The translations under genes were made by a program, and so were the position numbers. A stretch of 64,000 nucleotides of DNA from an uncultured Prevotella sp. (GTDB taxonomy: Bacteria; Bacteroidota; Bacteroidia; Bacteroidales; Bacteroidaceae). Location of the stretch: NCBI GenBank assembly GCA_946403845.1, contig CAMJBL010000005.1, positions 32,719-96,718 on the forward strand. Direction: 5' to 3'. Positions 35,778 through 44,755 of the stretch are shown piece by piece. The first letter of the stretch is position 1. The number at the start of each line of letters is the position of its first letter. The notes under the pieces were generated by a model, which did not search any database, was not told the DNA's origin, and was given only the letters and a program-made list of their open reading frames with translations.

Positions 35778-36965
35778 TTATGGCAAAAAATTGTGAATGG
35801 CGCGGGCAACGGTATAGGCGGTGGTCCACGCTGCCTGGAAGTTAAAACCGCCCGTAATGCCGTCGATATCGAGCACCTCACCGGCGAAATAGAGATGGGG
35901 CACACAGCGGCTCTCGAGTGTCGACGGGTTGATAGCCGACAGCGCAATGCCGCCACAAGTCACAAACTCGTCCTTGAAAGCCGCCCGTCCAGCAATCTGA
36001 TAGCCGTCGCCTCCGCTCAACAGGTTAGCCAAGCGGTTCAGTTCCTTCTTGTTGAGACTCCCCCACCGGCCATTCGACCGTTCACCCAGGCATTTCTCCA
36101 CCAGATACACCCAGAGCCGCGAGGGCAGGCCACAAGGGGCAATCGTCTTCAGTTGTTTCTGCGGGTTGCGGATCATCAGCTCGTCGAGCAGCGTCAGCAC
36201 CTCTGTATCGCGACGTTTCGTCCAATTCACGGCCAGCGGGGCTTGATACTGTTGTTCCGCCAACAGGCGTGCCCCATAGCTCGACAGTTTCAGAATCGCA
36301 GGACCGCTCATGCCCCAATGGGTAATCAGCAGCGGTCCCTCAGCCCGCAGTTTCGTGCCGGGCATCATCGTCACCACATCCTCCACCACCGTTCCCATCA
36401 ATGCATGTAAAGCCTCATCGGCAATCTGGAAGGTAAAGAGCGAGGGGGCGGGCGCCGCTATCTCATGCCCCAGTTCACCCAGCCATCTGAGGCCCTCTCC
36501 CTTGGGAGAACCGCCTGTCGTCACGGCGATGAAGTCATAACCGCTAAGCTGCGCCAAAGTATCGATTTTCGTCTCTGTCCGGATCTCGACGCCGAGCCTT
36601 CGCGCCTCAGAAAGGAAGCAGTTGATAATGGTATGCGAGTCCTGCGACATCGGGAACACACATTGGTCCTCTTGAGTCGTCAGCTTGACCCCATGACGTT
36701 CAAACCAGCTGTAGACATCTTCCTGCGAAAAGCCCTTCATCAGCCGTTTCATCAACCGGTGGCCTCGGGGATAGACCTCCTGCAGGTCGCGCACCTCAGC
36801 AAACGAGTTCGTGCAATTGCAACGTCCGCCGCCCGAGATCTCCACCTTCGCCAGCACCCGCTTCGACTTCTCGAAGATGGTTACTTCCATCTCCGGTCGC
36901 AGCTCCTTCAAGTTGATGGCCAGGAAGAAGCCCGCTGCGCCGCCGCCGATAATCGCCGTTTTCAT
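35778..36965 (-). CDS. HI0933/YhiN-family FAD-dependent oxidoreductase
   Basis: The 395-aa flavoprotein begins with the dinucleotide-binding fold (KTAIIGGGAAGFFLAINLKE), the family motif SGGGRCNCTNSFAEV, the mid-domain VTTGGSPKGEGLRWLGELGH, and the C-terminal FAD closure LYFAGEVLDIDGITGGFNFQ with AWTTAYTVARAIHN. The family includes BaiN and other uncharacterised enzymes; the substrate is not known. Its ATG abuts a 9-nt array. Confidence 0.93.
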   Translation of the reverse strand: MKTAIIGGGAAGFFLAINLKELRPEMEVTIFEKSKRVLAKVEISGGGRCNCTNSFAEVRDLQEVYPRGHRLMKRLMKGFSQEDVYSWFERHGVKLTTQEDQCVFPMSQDSHTIINCFLSEARRLGVEIRTETKIDTLAQLSGYDFIAVTTGGSPKGEGLRWLGELGHEIAAPAPSLFTFQIADEALHALMGTVVEDVVTMMPGTKLRAEGPLLITHWGMSGPAILKLSSYGARLLAEQQYQAPLAVNWTKRRDTEVLTLLDELMIRNPQKQLKTIAPCGLPSRLWVYLVEKCLGERSNGRWGSLNKKELNRLANLLSGGDGYQIAGRAAFKDEFVTCGGIALSAINPSTLESRCVPHLYFAGEVLDIDGITGGFNFQAAWTTAYTVARAIHNFLP

Positions 36966-36967
36966 CT

Positions 36968-37021
36968 GAGTAATCTGCGCATTCCGAGTAATCCGAGTAT
37001 TCTGAGTATTCCGATTTCTCT
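36968..37021. repeat. 9-nt GAGTAATCC array filling a spacer
   Basis: GAGT units lie at 36968, 36986, 36995 and 37004, with degenerate units at 36977 and 37013, all on a 9-nt step. The array spans the whole gap between the flavoprotein start (36965) and the stop codon of the upstream gene (37022). Confidence 0.75.
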
Positions 37022-38023
37022 CTACTGCCCACCGAGCCTTTCAAAATAAGCTGCGATATCATCCCAAGTCTTAAATGTGTCGCTCCCGAACTGGATGTGC
37101 GTCGCCATTCCCGACCAGTCTTCCTCCATACCGATGAAGTAGTCGCCATAGAGCAGGTCGCGGCGCACCGTAAACACTGTATGCCCCCAAGCCGGCACAT
37201 TGATATACTCATAGAGCCATTGGTTTACGTGGGAGAAGTAGACATCATCGCCGGGTGATGCCGCCACGAAAAACACCTGATATCTTTCGATCAGCCCCCT
37301 GACCGTTTTCTGCAACGAGCTCTTCGGTGCCTCATACACATCAGCCAGAGTCTCCATACCTATATATATAATTGGACGTTCGCGGCCTTCCTGCCGGTCG
37401 TCAATCCAACGCATCACGGGAACCACCGAGTGCATAAACGACTTGTCGTTCATCCTATGTTCCCCATGAAAACGGATGGCGGTGGGATAATTCATGCGGA
37501 ACAGGTCATAAGTATTTACCGTCGTGTCCGCATCACCGAAGAGTCCCCACACGCGACCGCGCTCCTCATCGTCTGCACCCTTGAAGCATTGCTCAGTCAT
37601 CTCCTTGTATTCCTTCACTAAGGCCTTCGTCACGATGAAGTCCTGCACCCCGTCCTGACGGGGATTCTGGAAATGCTGTGCGCCGATCATGCCGTGATCC
37701 TTCATCGTATCGCCCATCTGAAAGGCAGGATTCACCAACAGACGGTCGTAGCCGTAGAGCATCTCGGTATACATGCCGCCCATCGAGGTGCCGATAATCA
37801 GATCCGGCTGCTCTCTTTCACACGTCTGCCGCAACAGCGCCATCGCCTCCTCAGGATGAATCGGCAGGTCTGGGGCAATCACCGTCGCACTGGGAAACAC
37901 CTCGCGGATACGGGTTACCGTCCCACTCTGCCCCGACGACGCGAAGCCGTGAACATACATGATCTTCTTTCCCTTGAACAATTCCGGGAACTGCTTGATA
38001 TAAGGATTCGTCTGTTCCATCAT
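37022..38023 (-). CDS. YqiA-like alpha/beta-fold esterase fused to a degenerate NT5C-type HAD domain
   Basis: Start ATG 38023 (MMEQTNPYIKQF) is preferred over the ORF-track start, giving 333 aa. Residues ~15-195 resemble the UPF0227/YqiA esterases: KIMYVHGFASSGQSGTV, nucleophile motif LIIGTSMGGMYTEML, Asp in WGLFGDADTTVN and His in FHGEHRMNDKSF. Residues ~210-333 resemble 5'(3')-deoxyribonucleotidases (VFFVAASPGDDVYFSHVNQW, VFTVRRDLLYGDYFIG), but the nucleophile motif DxD is IYIGMETLAD and the later DD pair is GME. So the HAD half probably lacks phosphatase activity. The fusion's role is unknown. Confidence 0.75.
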   Translation of the reverse strand: MMEQTNPYIKQFPELFKGKKIMYVHGFASSGQSGTVTRIREVFPSATVIAPDLPIHPEEAMALLRQTCEREQPDLIIGTSMGGMYTEMLYGYDRLLVNPAFQMGDTMKDHGMIGAQHFQNPRQDGVQDFIVTKALVKEYKEMTEQCFKGADDEERGRVWGLFGDADTTVNTYDLFRMNYPTAIRFHGEHRMNDKSFMHSVVPVMRWIDDRQEGRERPIIYIGMETLADVYEAPKSSLQKTVRGLIERYQVFFVAASPGDDVYFSHVNQWLYEYINVPAWGHTVFTVRRDLLYGDYFIGMEEDWSGMATHIQFGSDTFKTWDDIAAYFERLGGQ

Positions 38024-38060
38024 AAAAGGATTATCTATCGTTGGTGCAAAATTACAAAAA

Positions 38061-38091
38061 AATCCCCGAACTGCCAAACAATTCGGGGATT
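38061..38091 (-). terminator. Intrinsic terminator at the end of the first ECF sigma cassette
   Basis: The minus strand has AATCCCCGAA / TTCGGGGATT (10-bp perfect stem) followed by TTTTTTGTAA, 17 nt past the stop of the last cassette gene. Confidence 0.88.
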
Positions 38092-38107
38092 CTTCCTATA
38101 TTTAGCC

Positions 38108-40123
38108 TCAGTAGCCGACTTGCCTTTTTCGTATTATATCAGGAGCCGTCATCTCAACCGGTTGTAACCTAACGTCGTACTTTATGCCATCAATGGCGAG
38201 TTTCACGGTTTGACATCCTACATAGGAAAAACGGAGTTCGTCTTGGGTATTCACGACCTTGAGTGTGAACTTGCCTTCGAAGTCGGTGATGGCAGATGCC
38301 ACAATACGACCTTGCTCGTTGATCTCACAGACGGTGGCGCCCATCAGCGGAACGTCGTTGTCTCTCACGGTGCCACTAATCGTGTCGCCAGCCTTCACGC
38401 TATCCCCAACGTAAATGACCGAATTGATGGGTGATGGTTGAGTTTTGGGGGATGTCCCAGGTATCAGGCGGATGGTGAGGGCGGTGTCGGCGGGCTGGAT
38501 CCAATAGGCATCTTTGTAGCCGGCTTTTCTCGCTCTGAGCGTTTGGTCGTACGGCAGCCAAAGGTCGAAATGCCCTTTTTGATCTGTTCTGACCCCTCCA
38601 GCATCTAATGTCCCCATGGAGTGATTGATATAGACAAGTGCATCGGCGATGGGTTTTTCGGTTTCATCATCGAGGACCACGCCCTCGATGTAACGACGGT
38701 TATCGAGGATGACTGGACAGTCGGAGGCGTAAAGCTTATCGACGGAGATCAGGTGCATGAATAACTGTCGCGGATGGGTGGTATTGAAGTAGGCTTCTGC
38801 CCACCAGGAGGATTCGGCCTTGGCATCGGGCGTGAAATAATATCTGCTCTCTATGTCGAAGGAACCATCCCCCTTCAGCGGGTAGGTCCAGAAAGGATGG
38901 GACTTGCCGGCTTTGACTTTTCCCCCGAAGATAAACGCCAGACGGACGAGGCTGTCGGTGCGCTCGATGGACTTGTCGGCCTGCCTGGCGGCTTGCCGGA
39001 TGGCATTGACGACAGAGTCGGTATGATTCTGATCGACTTTAGCTGGAATTTTGATCTCTACCTCGCGGATGAGCGGAACGTAGATGCCACGGGCATCGCT
39101 GCCAAAGGGGCCTAAGTATTCGTTGATCATATGGCCATGTTGGCGCGTGAATTGTCCGAAGAACTGTTCCTCGACAGGCGTGGCAAACAGGTCGGGGTCG
39201 AGGGCATTGTTTTCACCGTTATAGATGAAGCCGTTGGGTCTGAACGCAGAACTGGAACCGATGACATGGCCTTGGTGATAGGTGTCATAAATATCTATGA
39301 GGGACGCCAGGCGACGGGCTTTCGACTCGCTGGGTGAAAGCGGTGCGACAGACAGGAAGGGCCGGGTGGTGACTTCTATGGCTCCGCAGGCTCCGATACT
39401 TCCATATATCGCCGTTGCTGCCGTGTCTGATAACACGCTTACATCTTTCACGTGTTCGTCGTGTCGGAGGAAGTAGGCCCGAAGATCCCTCATCAGTTCG
39501 AGGTCGTAGTAGGAATGTTGATTCTTCATCTGCTCTATGAAGGAGAGGGGGGGCTTTCCCCCGACCTTTGTTATGCGTCGATAAGGGTTGATGAGCTGCC
39601 TGTTCATAGACTTCGGAAGTTCCTTGCCGTTGACGACGATGAGGATGGAGTCGATGATGTCGCCTTCTTCCTCCTCTTCCTTCGGCGGATTATTCAGGCG
39701 CATAAAGGCTTCGGCATAGTCCACATAGTAGCGAGAACCACCGAACGTGAGGCCATAGGCGGGCTTGTTGACATCGTAGCAGCCCTGCACCGAGAGCACC
39801 TCGCCTGGCTCGGCATGGACATTGAAATCGAAGAAGTTGTCCATGTCATCACTCGGGGGCGTGAAGATCAGAAAGTTGCACGGCTCGGTGAGTGGGGTGT
39901 AGAATAAGAACATGCCATGCTCGTTTTTCGTCAACGTTTTCACTTTCATTGGCGGCTGGGCATCCGACTTGATAAGCAGGAGCGTATCGACGGGGTTGTC
40001 CAACTTGGCCATAAACCACCAAGTGCCAGGTATGCTCTTCAGGTCCTCAGAACGCTGGGTGCTCTGGGCTGTGGCGAGGCTGGCGACGAGTGCCAGCATG
40101 ATGATGGTAAAACTTTTCTTCAT
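38108..40123 (-). CDS. Secreted protein with TonB-plug-like segment and carboxypeptidase-regulatory domains
   Basis: Start ATG 40123 is chosen because it gives the signal peptide MKKSFTIIMLALVASLATAQ, almost identical to those of the next two genes; the product is 671 aa. A segment near residue 240 (DVSVLSDTAATAIYGSIGACGAIEVTTR) copies the end of a SusC-type plug domain, without any barrel. Two carboxypeptidase-regulatory-like folds follow: IEGVVLDDETEKPIADALVY near 525 and SGTVRDNDVPLMGATVCEIN near 590. The last ~90 residues match the C-terminus of the protein at 42888. It closes the first sigma cassette. Likely periplasmic or surface-located; function unknown. Confidence 0.8.
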   Translation of the reverse strand: MKKSFTIIMLALVASLATAQSTQRSEDLKSIPGTWWFMAKLDNPVDTLLLIKSDAQPPMKVKTLTKNEHGMFLFYTPLTEPCNFLIFTPPSDDMDNFFDFNVHAEPGEVLSVQGCYDVNKPAYGLTFGGSRYYVDYAEAFMRLNNPPKEEEEEGDIIDSILIVVNGKELPKSMNRQLINPYRRITKVGGKPPLSFIEQMKNQHSYYDLELMRDLRAYFLRHDEHVKDVSVLSDTAATAIYGSIGACGAIEVTTRPFLSVAPLSPSESKARRLASLIDIYDTYHQGHVIGSSSAFRPNGFIYNGENNALDPDLFATPVEEQFFGQFTRQHGHMINEYLGPFGSDARGIYVPLIREVEIKIPAKVDQNHTDSVVNAIRQAARQADKSIERTDSLVRLAFIFGGKVKAGKSHPFWTYPLKGDGSFDIESRYYFTPDAKAESSWWAEAYFNTTHPRQLFMHLISVDKLYASDCPVILDNRRYIEGVVLDDETEKPIADALVYINHSMGTLDAGGVRTDQKGHFDLWLPYDQTLRARKAGYKDAYWIQPADTALTIRLIPGTSPKTQPSPINSVIYVGDSVKAGDTISGTVRDNDVPLMGATVCEINEQGRIVASAITDFEGKFTLKVVNTQDELRFSYVGCQTVKLAIDGIKYDVRLQPVEMTAPDIIRKRQVGY

Positions 40124-40148
40124 AGGGTTATTCGTATTTACTATGATA

Positions 40149-42875
40149 CTATGATCCCATATACTGTCCGATAAAGAAGATGGTGCTAGTAGACCATTCC
40201 CTGATGAAATAGAGGAAAGGATGTGTGGCATGGAAGACGATCTTTTCAGGCTTCGTGAAATCCAGCCCCGCAATACGCCCTTGCAAAGCAGTGGCAACCC
40301 ACGCTTCGGTGCCTGTCTCATCGACCTTGATACGGCCTTTCTGCTTGATCATTTTGATGCAGGATTCTAAATCGAAGAGATTGGAGAAGTCAGCCTTCTT
40401 CATATTGAAAGCATTAGGCATGAGTGCCGACATGATACCAGTGAGATTCACCTCTGACTCCGACTCAAAGCGTGGCAATTTCACATCGACACGGACTCTT
40501 CTCATCTGATCATACATCTTCTCCCAACTGTCGGCCGTCAGCGACTGGGCTACCTCCTGAACGGTCCTACCCTCCTTCGGCAACAAGACAATCATCTGAT
40601 AGGCACCATTACTATAAGGTAGGCAGAGTGTCTGGCAGAGATCGTTCTCAGTATAGAAGAATTGGCGTGTCTGATTCATCATCGGCACCGTCTGCTCTTT
40701 GCCGTCCTCGCCTTTGAACATCTCGTCCTGTGTGTAGGCCTTAGGAAACTTATCCGTCCAGATGCCCTTGAAGTTGATGGTGTTCACCAGGGTAAATTTC
40801 AACTGGTCTGACTCCGACTCCATGAACTTCGTGTCATAACTGTCTTTAGCCACCTCCTTGAAGGCAGGCTTGGGTTGGATATTCTTGTGCGAGGTGAATT
40901 CGTTACTGATGTCAATTGTGGCCAACTTGTCGAGTTTGGGCGTCTCAGTGAGCATCTTGCGACAGAATTTATTAATGTTGGCGGCTTTCTTATCATCACA
41001 GCCCAGCACCTGGTTGATTTGTGTTCTCGTCTTGCCGGCAGATCCGTTGTTGATCAAGCCGAGGGCGTAGGTCATACCCAAGGGCGACAGAAGGATGCTC
41101 TCGCTGGCTCCCACTTTGCGGAATAGGTTGAAACCAAGGTCATTGACAGACATCACCAACGTCTGTTCTTCATCAGACAGACTGACCTGGATTCGCGGGT
41201 TGTTCTCATTCGGCACCCCATCTCCCTCTGCCTCAATTTCGAATGCCTCGATTTCCTTCATGGAGAAAGGCATAACGGCGCTGGTCACCTCTCGCTGCTT
41301 GGTGGTGATTTCGATCACACCGTTTTTACCTTGGGAACCATAGACGGCCGTTGCGGCGGCATCCTTCAAGACGCGCTGCGACTTGATGGTGGCAGGATCG
41401 ATGTCCGACAGCTTACCCTTGAAGATAACACTATCGACGATGATCAGCGGCTCGTTGGTGACGATCAGAGTTTTTCTAATACGTCTGATATCAGCTTTGG
41501 GGAAATGTTTCTTGATGGCAGCTTCCTGTTCATCGCTCATCTCACCCTTTATGGTCAGATTGTCTATCTGCAGGCCGTAGAACCACTCGGGCAACGCCAC
41601 CTTGTCGGTGAAGTTGAGGGTCAGTCTCTTGATGTACTTCAACTGGGCGAGGTGCTCAGGCACTCTGTTCACCCGTAAATCGAGGCCATCGAAAGAATCT
41701 TCTTCGGCCTTTTTCTTGAGACTCTCTACTATCTTTTCGTTGCTCTCTATCTGTCGCACCATCCAACCCATCTTGGGCGTGAGGGCATGCGTCAGGGTGT
41801 CCACTTCCGTTCCGATATAGCCTGCGATGAGCTCCATCGGCGTATCGACAATGACGTTACCATTGGCAATGTCGATAACCTGGTATCTGAAATCAACATA
41901 CACGCGCTCCGATGGCATCTCATGGATGTGAGGCACCTGGTCGAGCGTCTGTCCGTTTTCATCGGGGAACAGTTTGAGCATCCAGCCGTCCAGAACGGTC
42001 GGCTTGCGAAAGTCGCATACCTTATTGCCCACCAGTTTGTCGGGGTTTTCCTTCTTGACCATGTTCTGCCAGAAAGCTTGGTTGGGTTTCCCCTCGGAGG
42101 CCTTGATGAACTCGGTCAGGATGGGTTTGAGGCTTTTGAACCAGTCGCCCATGCCGTACTTTTCCAACTGCTCTGTTTTCTCCAGCACCTTCTGCCAGTC
42201 CTGAGGCGTGCCCATGAGGGTGATAGAGGGAATGCCGCAGCCCATATAATGGACAACGTAGTCGAAATAGGTCTTCACCGTCTCCATCAGCGTGACCTGC
42301 GAGACGATGCGTTCAGTAACACCAGTCGTGGTGAAGTCGGCGGTGATGGTCTTGGCAACGTCGCCCTTGGTGAATTCGTTGATTTGTGCAGCGAAACCGG
42401 CGATGAGTTTCTTCCAGTCAGCATCCTCATGGAGCAGATCCTTCTTGGTCACCACCACCAGATCCATTTTCTCGGTGTGGCTCACTACCTGGTCGCGCAG
42501 TTCATCCGAATGTGCATTCACATAACGTGCAAACCCCTGACTGATGAGCAGCCAAAACATGTCGGGCGAGAGCACCAGCGGACGGTGCTCGGCATAGGCC
42601 CGCACGATCGTCTGGAAGAACACGTCTTTCCCCTTAAAGGTATAAAACCGTTCATCGTCAGAAAAACTCTTGGCAATCCAAATAGGTTCCAAAACCCCTT
42701 CTTCTCTGAAAATGCCATATAGAGCCGAGGAGCCCCTCAACTGGGAATCTTCCATATCAAGAGCATCCTCGTCGATGGGCGCGAGATTCTCGTCGACCAC
42801 GAAGGTGACGCCGTTCTGAGCACTCGCGAAGCTGGCGACGAGTGCCAATATGATGATGATAAAACTTTTCTTCAT
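40149..42875 (-). CDS. DUF4419 - plug-like - serpin fusion protein (secreted)
   Basis: The 908-aa protein has the signal peptide MKKSFIIIILALVASFASAQ, a DUF4419 region (~85-400; HRPLVLSPDMFWLLISQGFA, ADFTTTGVTERIVSQVTLME), a small LRR-like bridge (IKRLTLNFTDKVALPEWFYG), a plug-like segment (LKDAAATAVYGSQGKNGVIE) and, at ~578-908, a serpin. Serpin marks are SILLSPLGMTYALGLINNGS, LVNTINFKGIW, the hinge VDETGTEAWVATA and the closing FHATHPFLYFIRE. The serpin is ~331 aa: the helix F region normally before LVNAIYFKG is missing, and P11-P10 of the hinge are Trp-Val rather than small residues. Protease inhibition is therefore plausible but unproven. Confidence 0.85.
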   Translation of the reverse strand: MKKSFIIIILALVASFASAQNGVTFVVDENLAPIDEDALDMEDSQLRGSSALYGIFREEGVLEPIWIAKSFSDDERFYTFKGKDVFFQTIVRAYAEHRPLVLSPDMFWLLISQGFARYVNAHSDELRDQVVSHTEKMDLVVVTKKDLLHEDADWKKLIAGFAAQINEFTKGDVAKTITADFTTTGVTERIVSQVTLMETVKTYFDYVVHYMGCGIPSITLMGTPQDWQKVLEKTEQLEKYGMGDWFKSLKPILTEFIKASEGKPNQAFWQNMVKKENPDKLVGNKVCDFRKPTVLDGWMLKLFPDENGQTLDQVPHIHEMPSERVYVDFRYQVIDIANGNVIVDTPMELIAGYIGTEVDTLTHALTPKMGWMVRQIESNEKIVESLKKKAEEDSFDGLDLRVNRVPEHLAQLKYIKRLTLNFTDKVALPEWFYGLQIDNLTIKGEMSDEQEAAIKKHFPKADIRRIRKTLIVTNEPLIIVDSVIFKGKLSDIDPATIKSQRVLKDAAATAVYGSQGKNGVIEITTKQREVTSAVMPFSMKEIEAFEIEAEGDGVPNENNPRIQVSLSDEEQTLVMSVNDLGFNLFRKVGASESILLSPLGMTYALGLINNGSAGKTRTQINQVLGCDDKKAANINKFCRKMLTETPKLDKLATIDISNEFTSHKNIQPKPAFKEVAKDSYDTKFMESESDQLKFTLVNTINFKGIWTDKFPKAYTQDEMFKGEDGKEQTVPMMNQTRQFFYTENDLCQTLCLPYSNGAYQMIVLLPKEGRTVQEVAQSLTADSWEKMYDQMRRVRVDVKLPRFESESEVNLTGIMSALMPNAFNMKKADFSNLFDLESCIKMIKQKGRIKVDETGTEAWVATALQGRIAGLDFTKPEKIVFHATHPFLYFIREWSTSTIFFIGQYMGS

Positions 42876-42887
42876 AGGTTGGTTGGT

Positions 42888-44741
42888 CTAATGGACTCTT
42901 CTTTGGATTCTAATCGTAACAGGCTCCGAAGTCATGATCGATTGCATCATGATCTTGTATTTCTTTTTGTCGATAGCACGCGTCTCGGTTATCATGCCCG
43001 GATAACTGAAACGGAGGCGATTCTCAGGATTCTGAACCTTCATGACAAAACGACCATTAATATCGGTGATGGCCGATTCTACGATACGTCCTTGGGCGTC
43101 AACCTCACAGACGGTGGCACCCATCAGCGGACCCAAATCTTCGCTCACCGTGCCGCTGATCTTGTTGCCAGCCTTCACGGCTTTCGTTTTTTTTGCTTTT
43201 GAGGGCTTTTCGGAGGACAGTGGAATGACAATTTCCTCAACTCTTGTGATCTTGCCTTCCGGGAACCGTTGGTTCAACTGGGCTTCTTCTTCGTCGGTGA
43301 ATTTGCCCCAGATGTAGAGTTCGTCGATGGGAATCTTGTCTAACCATTCAGGGATGACGACGGGATTGCTCCCGAAATTGAGATGCAGCCTGCGGATGTG
43401 CTCCAATTTAGAGAGCGCAAAGGGCACTTCCTGACCTTTACCCACATCGATACTGATATTGCCATCATACTTGTTTTGTTCCTTCATTCGTCCGACTTCA
43501 TCGGATTCCTCATCGGCAATACGTGCCAGCCAGCCGATCTTGGGTGTGAGGGCATGCGTTGTGGCATTTTCCTCGACACCCACAAAGCCTGACCACAACT
43601 GCACGGGGATGGTGTCGAGTGGCTCGCCAGTGGCGGGATCGGTGAGAACCTGTCGGAAACACGCGCGCACCATCTCCTGAGGCATGTTGGTGCTCCACAA
43701 CACACTGTCGGAGGTTTCACCATCCGCATTGGGGAAGAACTTCAGGATCCAGCCGTCCACCTTGGTCGTCTTTTGGGGATCGGGAAGGCAACCTCTGCCA
43801 ATATTTATCTGGTCGACACGCCTTTTCCTGACGATATTTTGCCAGAACTTCTTGTTGGCTTTGCCCTTGGAGGCTTCGACAAACTCCTTGAGGATGGTCA
43901 CCAGATCGTCAGACCACTTTTCCAGCTTGTATTTCCTCAGGCTGCGGGCCTTGTCGAGCACCTTCTGCCAGTCGTCGGGTGTGCCCTTGAGCGTGATGGA
44001 GGGGATGCCACAGATGGCTGAGATTCTGGTATAGATGAAATATTCCTTGACCACATCCATCAGCGAGATCTGCGAGGCAATGCGTTCGGTGATGCCGGTG
44101 GTGGTGAAGTCGGCTGTCATCAGGTCGGCCAACTCACCCTTAGTCTCCCTGGCAATGCAGGCGGAGAAGTCGTTCAACACGTCTTCCCAGTTGGCACCGG
44201 GCAAGAGAATATTATCATCGGAGACAGTCACAAGTTCCATTTTCCCCTCATGAGACACCAGCAGGTCGCGCATCTCCTCTGTATGTGCATTCACATAGCG
44301 GGAGAACCCCTGGCTGATGATGAGCCACACCATGTCGGGCGACAGCACCAGCGGACGGTGGTCGGCATAGGCCTGCAGGATGCACTTGTAGAAGTTGTCC
44401 TTGCCCATGTGGGCCAGTTGCTGCCCCTCAAAACTGGTCTTCAGCACATGATAGTCTTCCGAAGGCACCGCTAAGACGTTGATAATCTGCGCGGCAATAA
44501 ACTTATCGTCGAACTTTGTGATGGTCTTCTTTGGGGCGGGCAGGTCTTTGTCAACTTCAAAGATGGTGCCCACGATGTCCAGTCCAGTACGTGGGCCTTG
44601 AAGCGGGTATTCAACCCCGGTGAGGGTCATCCCTTCGATCTCTTCCATTGAGAAGCGCTTGGCGGTCTGCTGCTGGCTCGTCTGTGCTGTAGCCAGGCTG
44701 GCGATGAGAGCTAGCATGGTGATGGTAAAACTTTTCTTCAT
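42888..44741 (-). CDS. DUF4419 protein with C-terminal carboxypeptidase-regulatory domain (secreted)
   Basis: The 617-aa protein has the shared signal peptide MKKSFTITMLALIASLATAQ, a DUF4419 domain (~90-400; HRPLVLSPDMVWLIISQGFS, ADFTTTGITERIASQISLMD, SAICGIPSITLKGTPDDWQK), an LRR-like bridge (HIRRLHLNFGSNPVVIPEWL), and a carboxypeptidase-regulatory fold (SGTVSEDLGPLMGATVCEVD). Its N-terminal ~480 residues match the serpin fusion downstream and its C-terminal ~90 residues match the protein at 38108, so it looks like the modular link between the two. DUF4419 has no assigned activity that I know of. Confidence 0.85.
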   Translation of the reverse strand: MKKSFTITMLALIASLATAQTSQQQTAKRFSMEEIEGMTLTGVEYPLQGPRTGLDIVGTIFEVDKDLPAPKKTITKFDDKFIAAQIINVLAVPSEDYHVLKTSFEGQQLAHMGKDNFYKCILQAYADHRPLVLSPDMVWLIISQGFSRYVNAHTEEMRDLLVSHEGKMELVTVSDDNILLPGANWEDVLNDFSACIARETKGELADLMTADFTTTGITERIASQISLMDVVKEYFIYTRISAICGIPSITLKGTPDDWQKVLDKARSLRKYKLEKWSDDLVTILKEFVEASKGKANKKFWQNIVRKRRVDQINIGRGCLPDPQKTTKVDGWILKFFPNADGETSDSVLWSTNMPQEMVRACFRQVLTDPATGEPLDTIPVQLWSGFVGVEENATTHALTPKIGWLARIADEESDEVGRMKEQNKYDGNISIDVGKGQEVPFALSKLEHIRRLHLNFGSNPVVIPEWLDKIPIDELYIWGKFTDEEEAQLNQRFPEGKITRVEEIVIPLSSEKPSKAKKTKAVKAGNKISGTVSEDLGPLMGATVCEVDAQGRIVESAITDINGRFVMKVQNPENRLRFSYPGMITETRAIDKKKYKIMMQSIMTSEPVTIRIQRRVH

Positions 44742-44755
44742 AGATTGGTTGGTTT

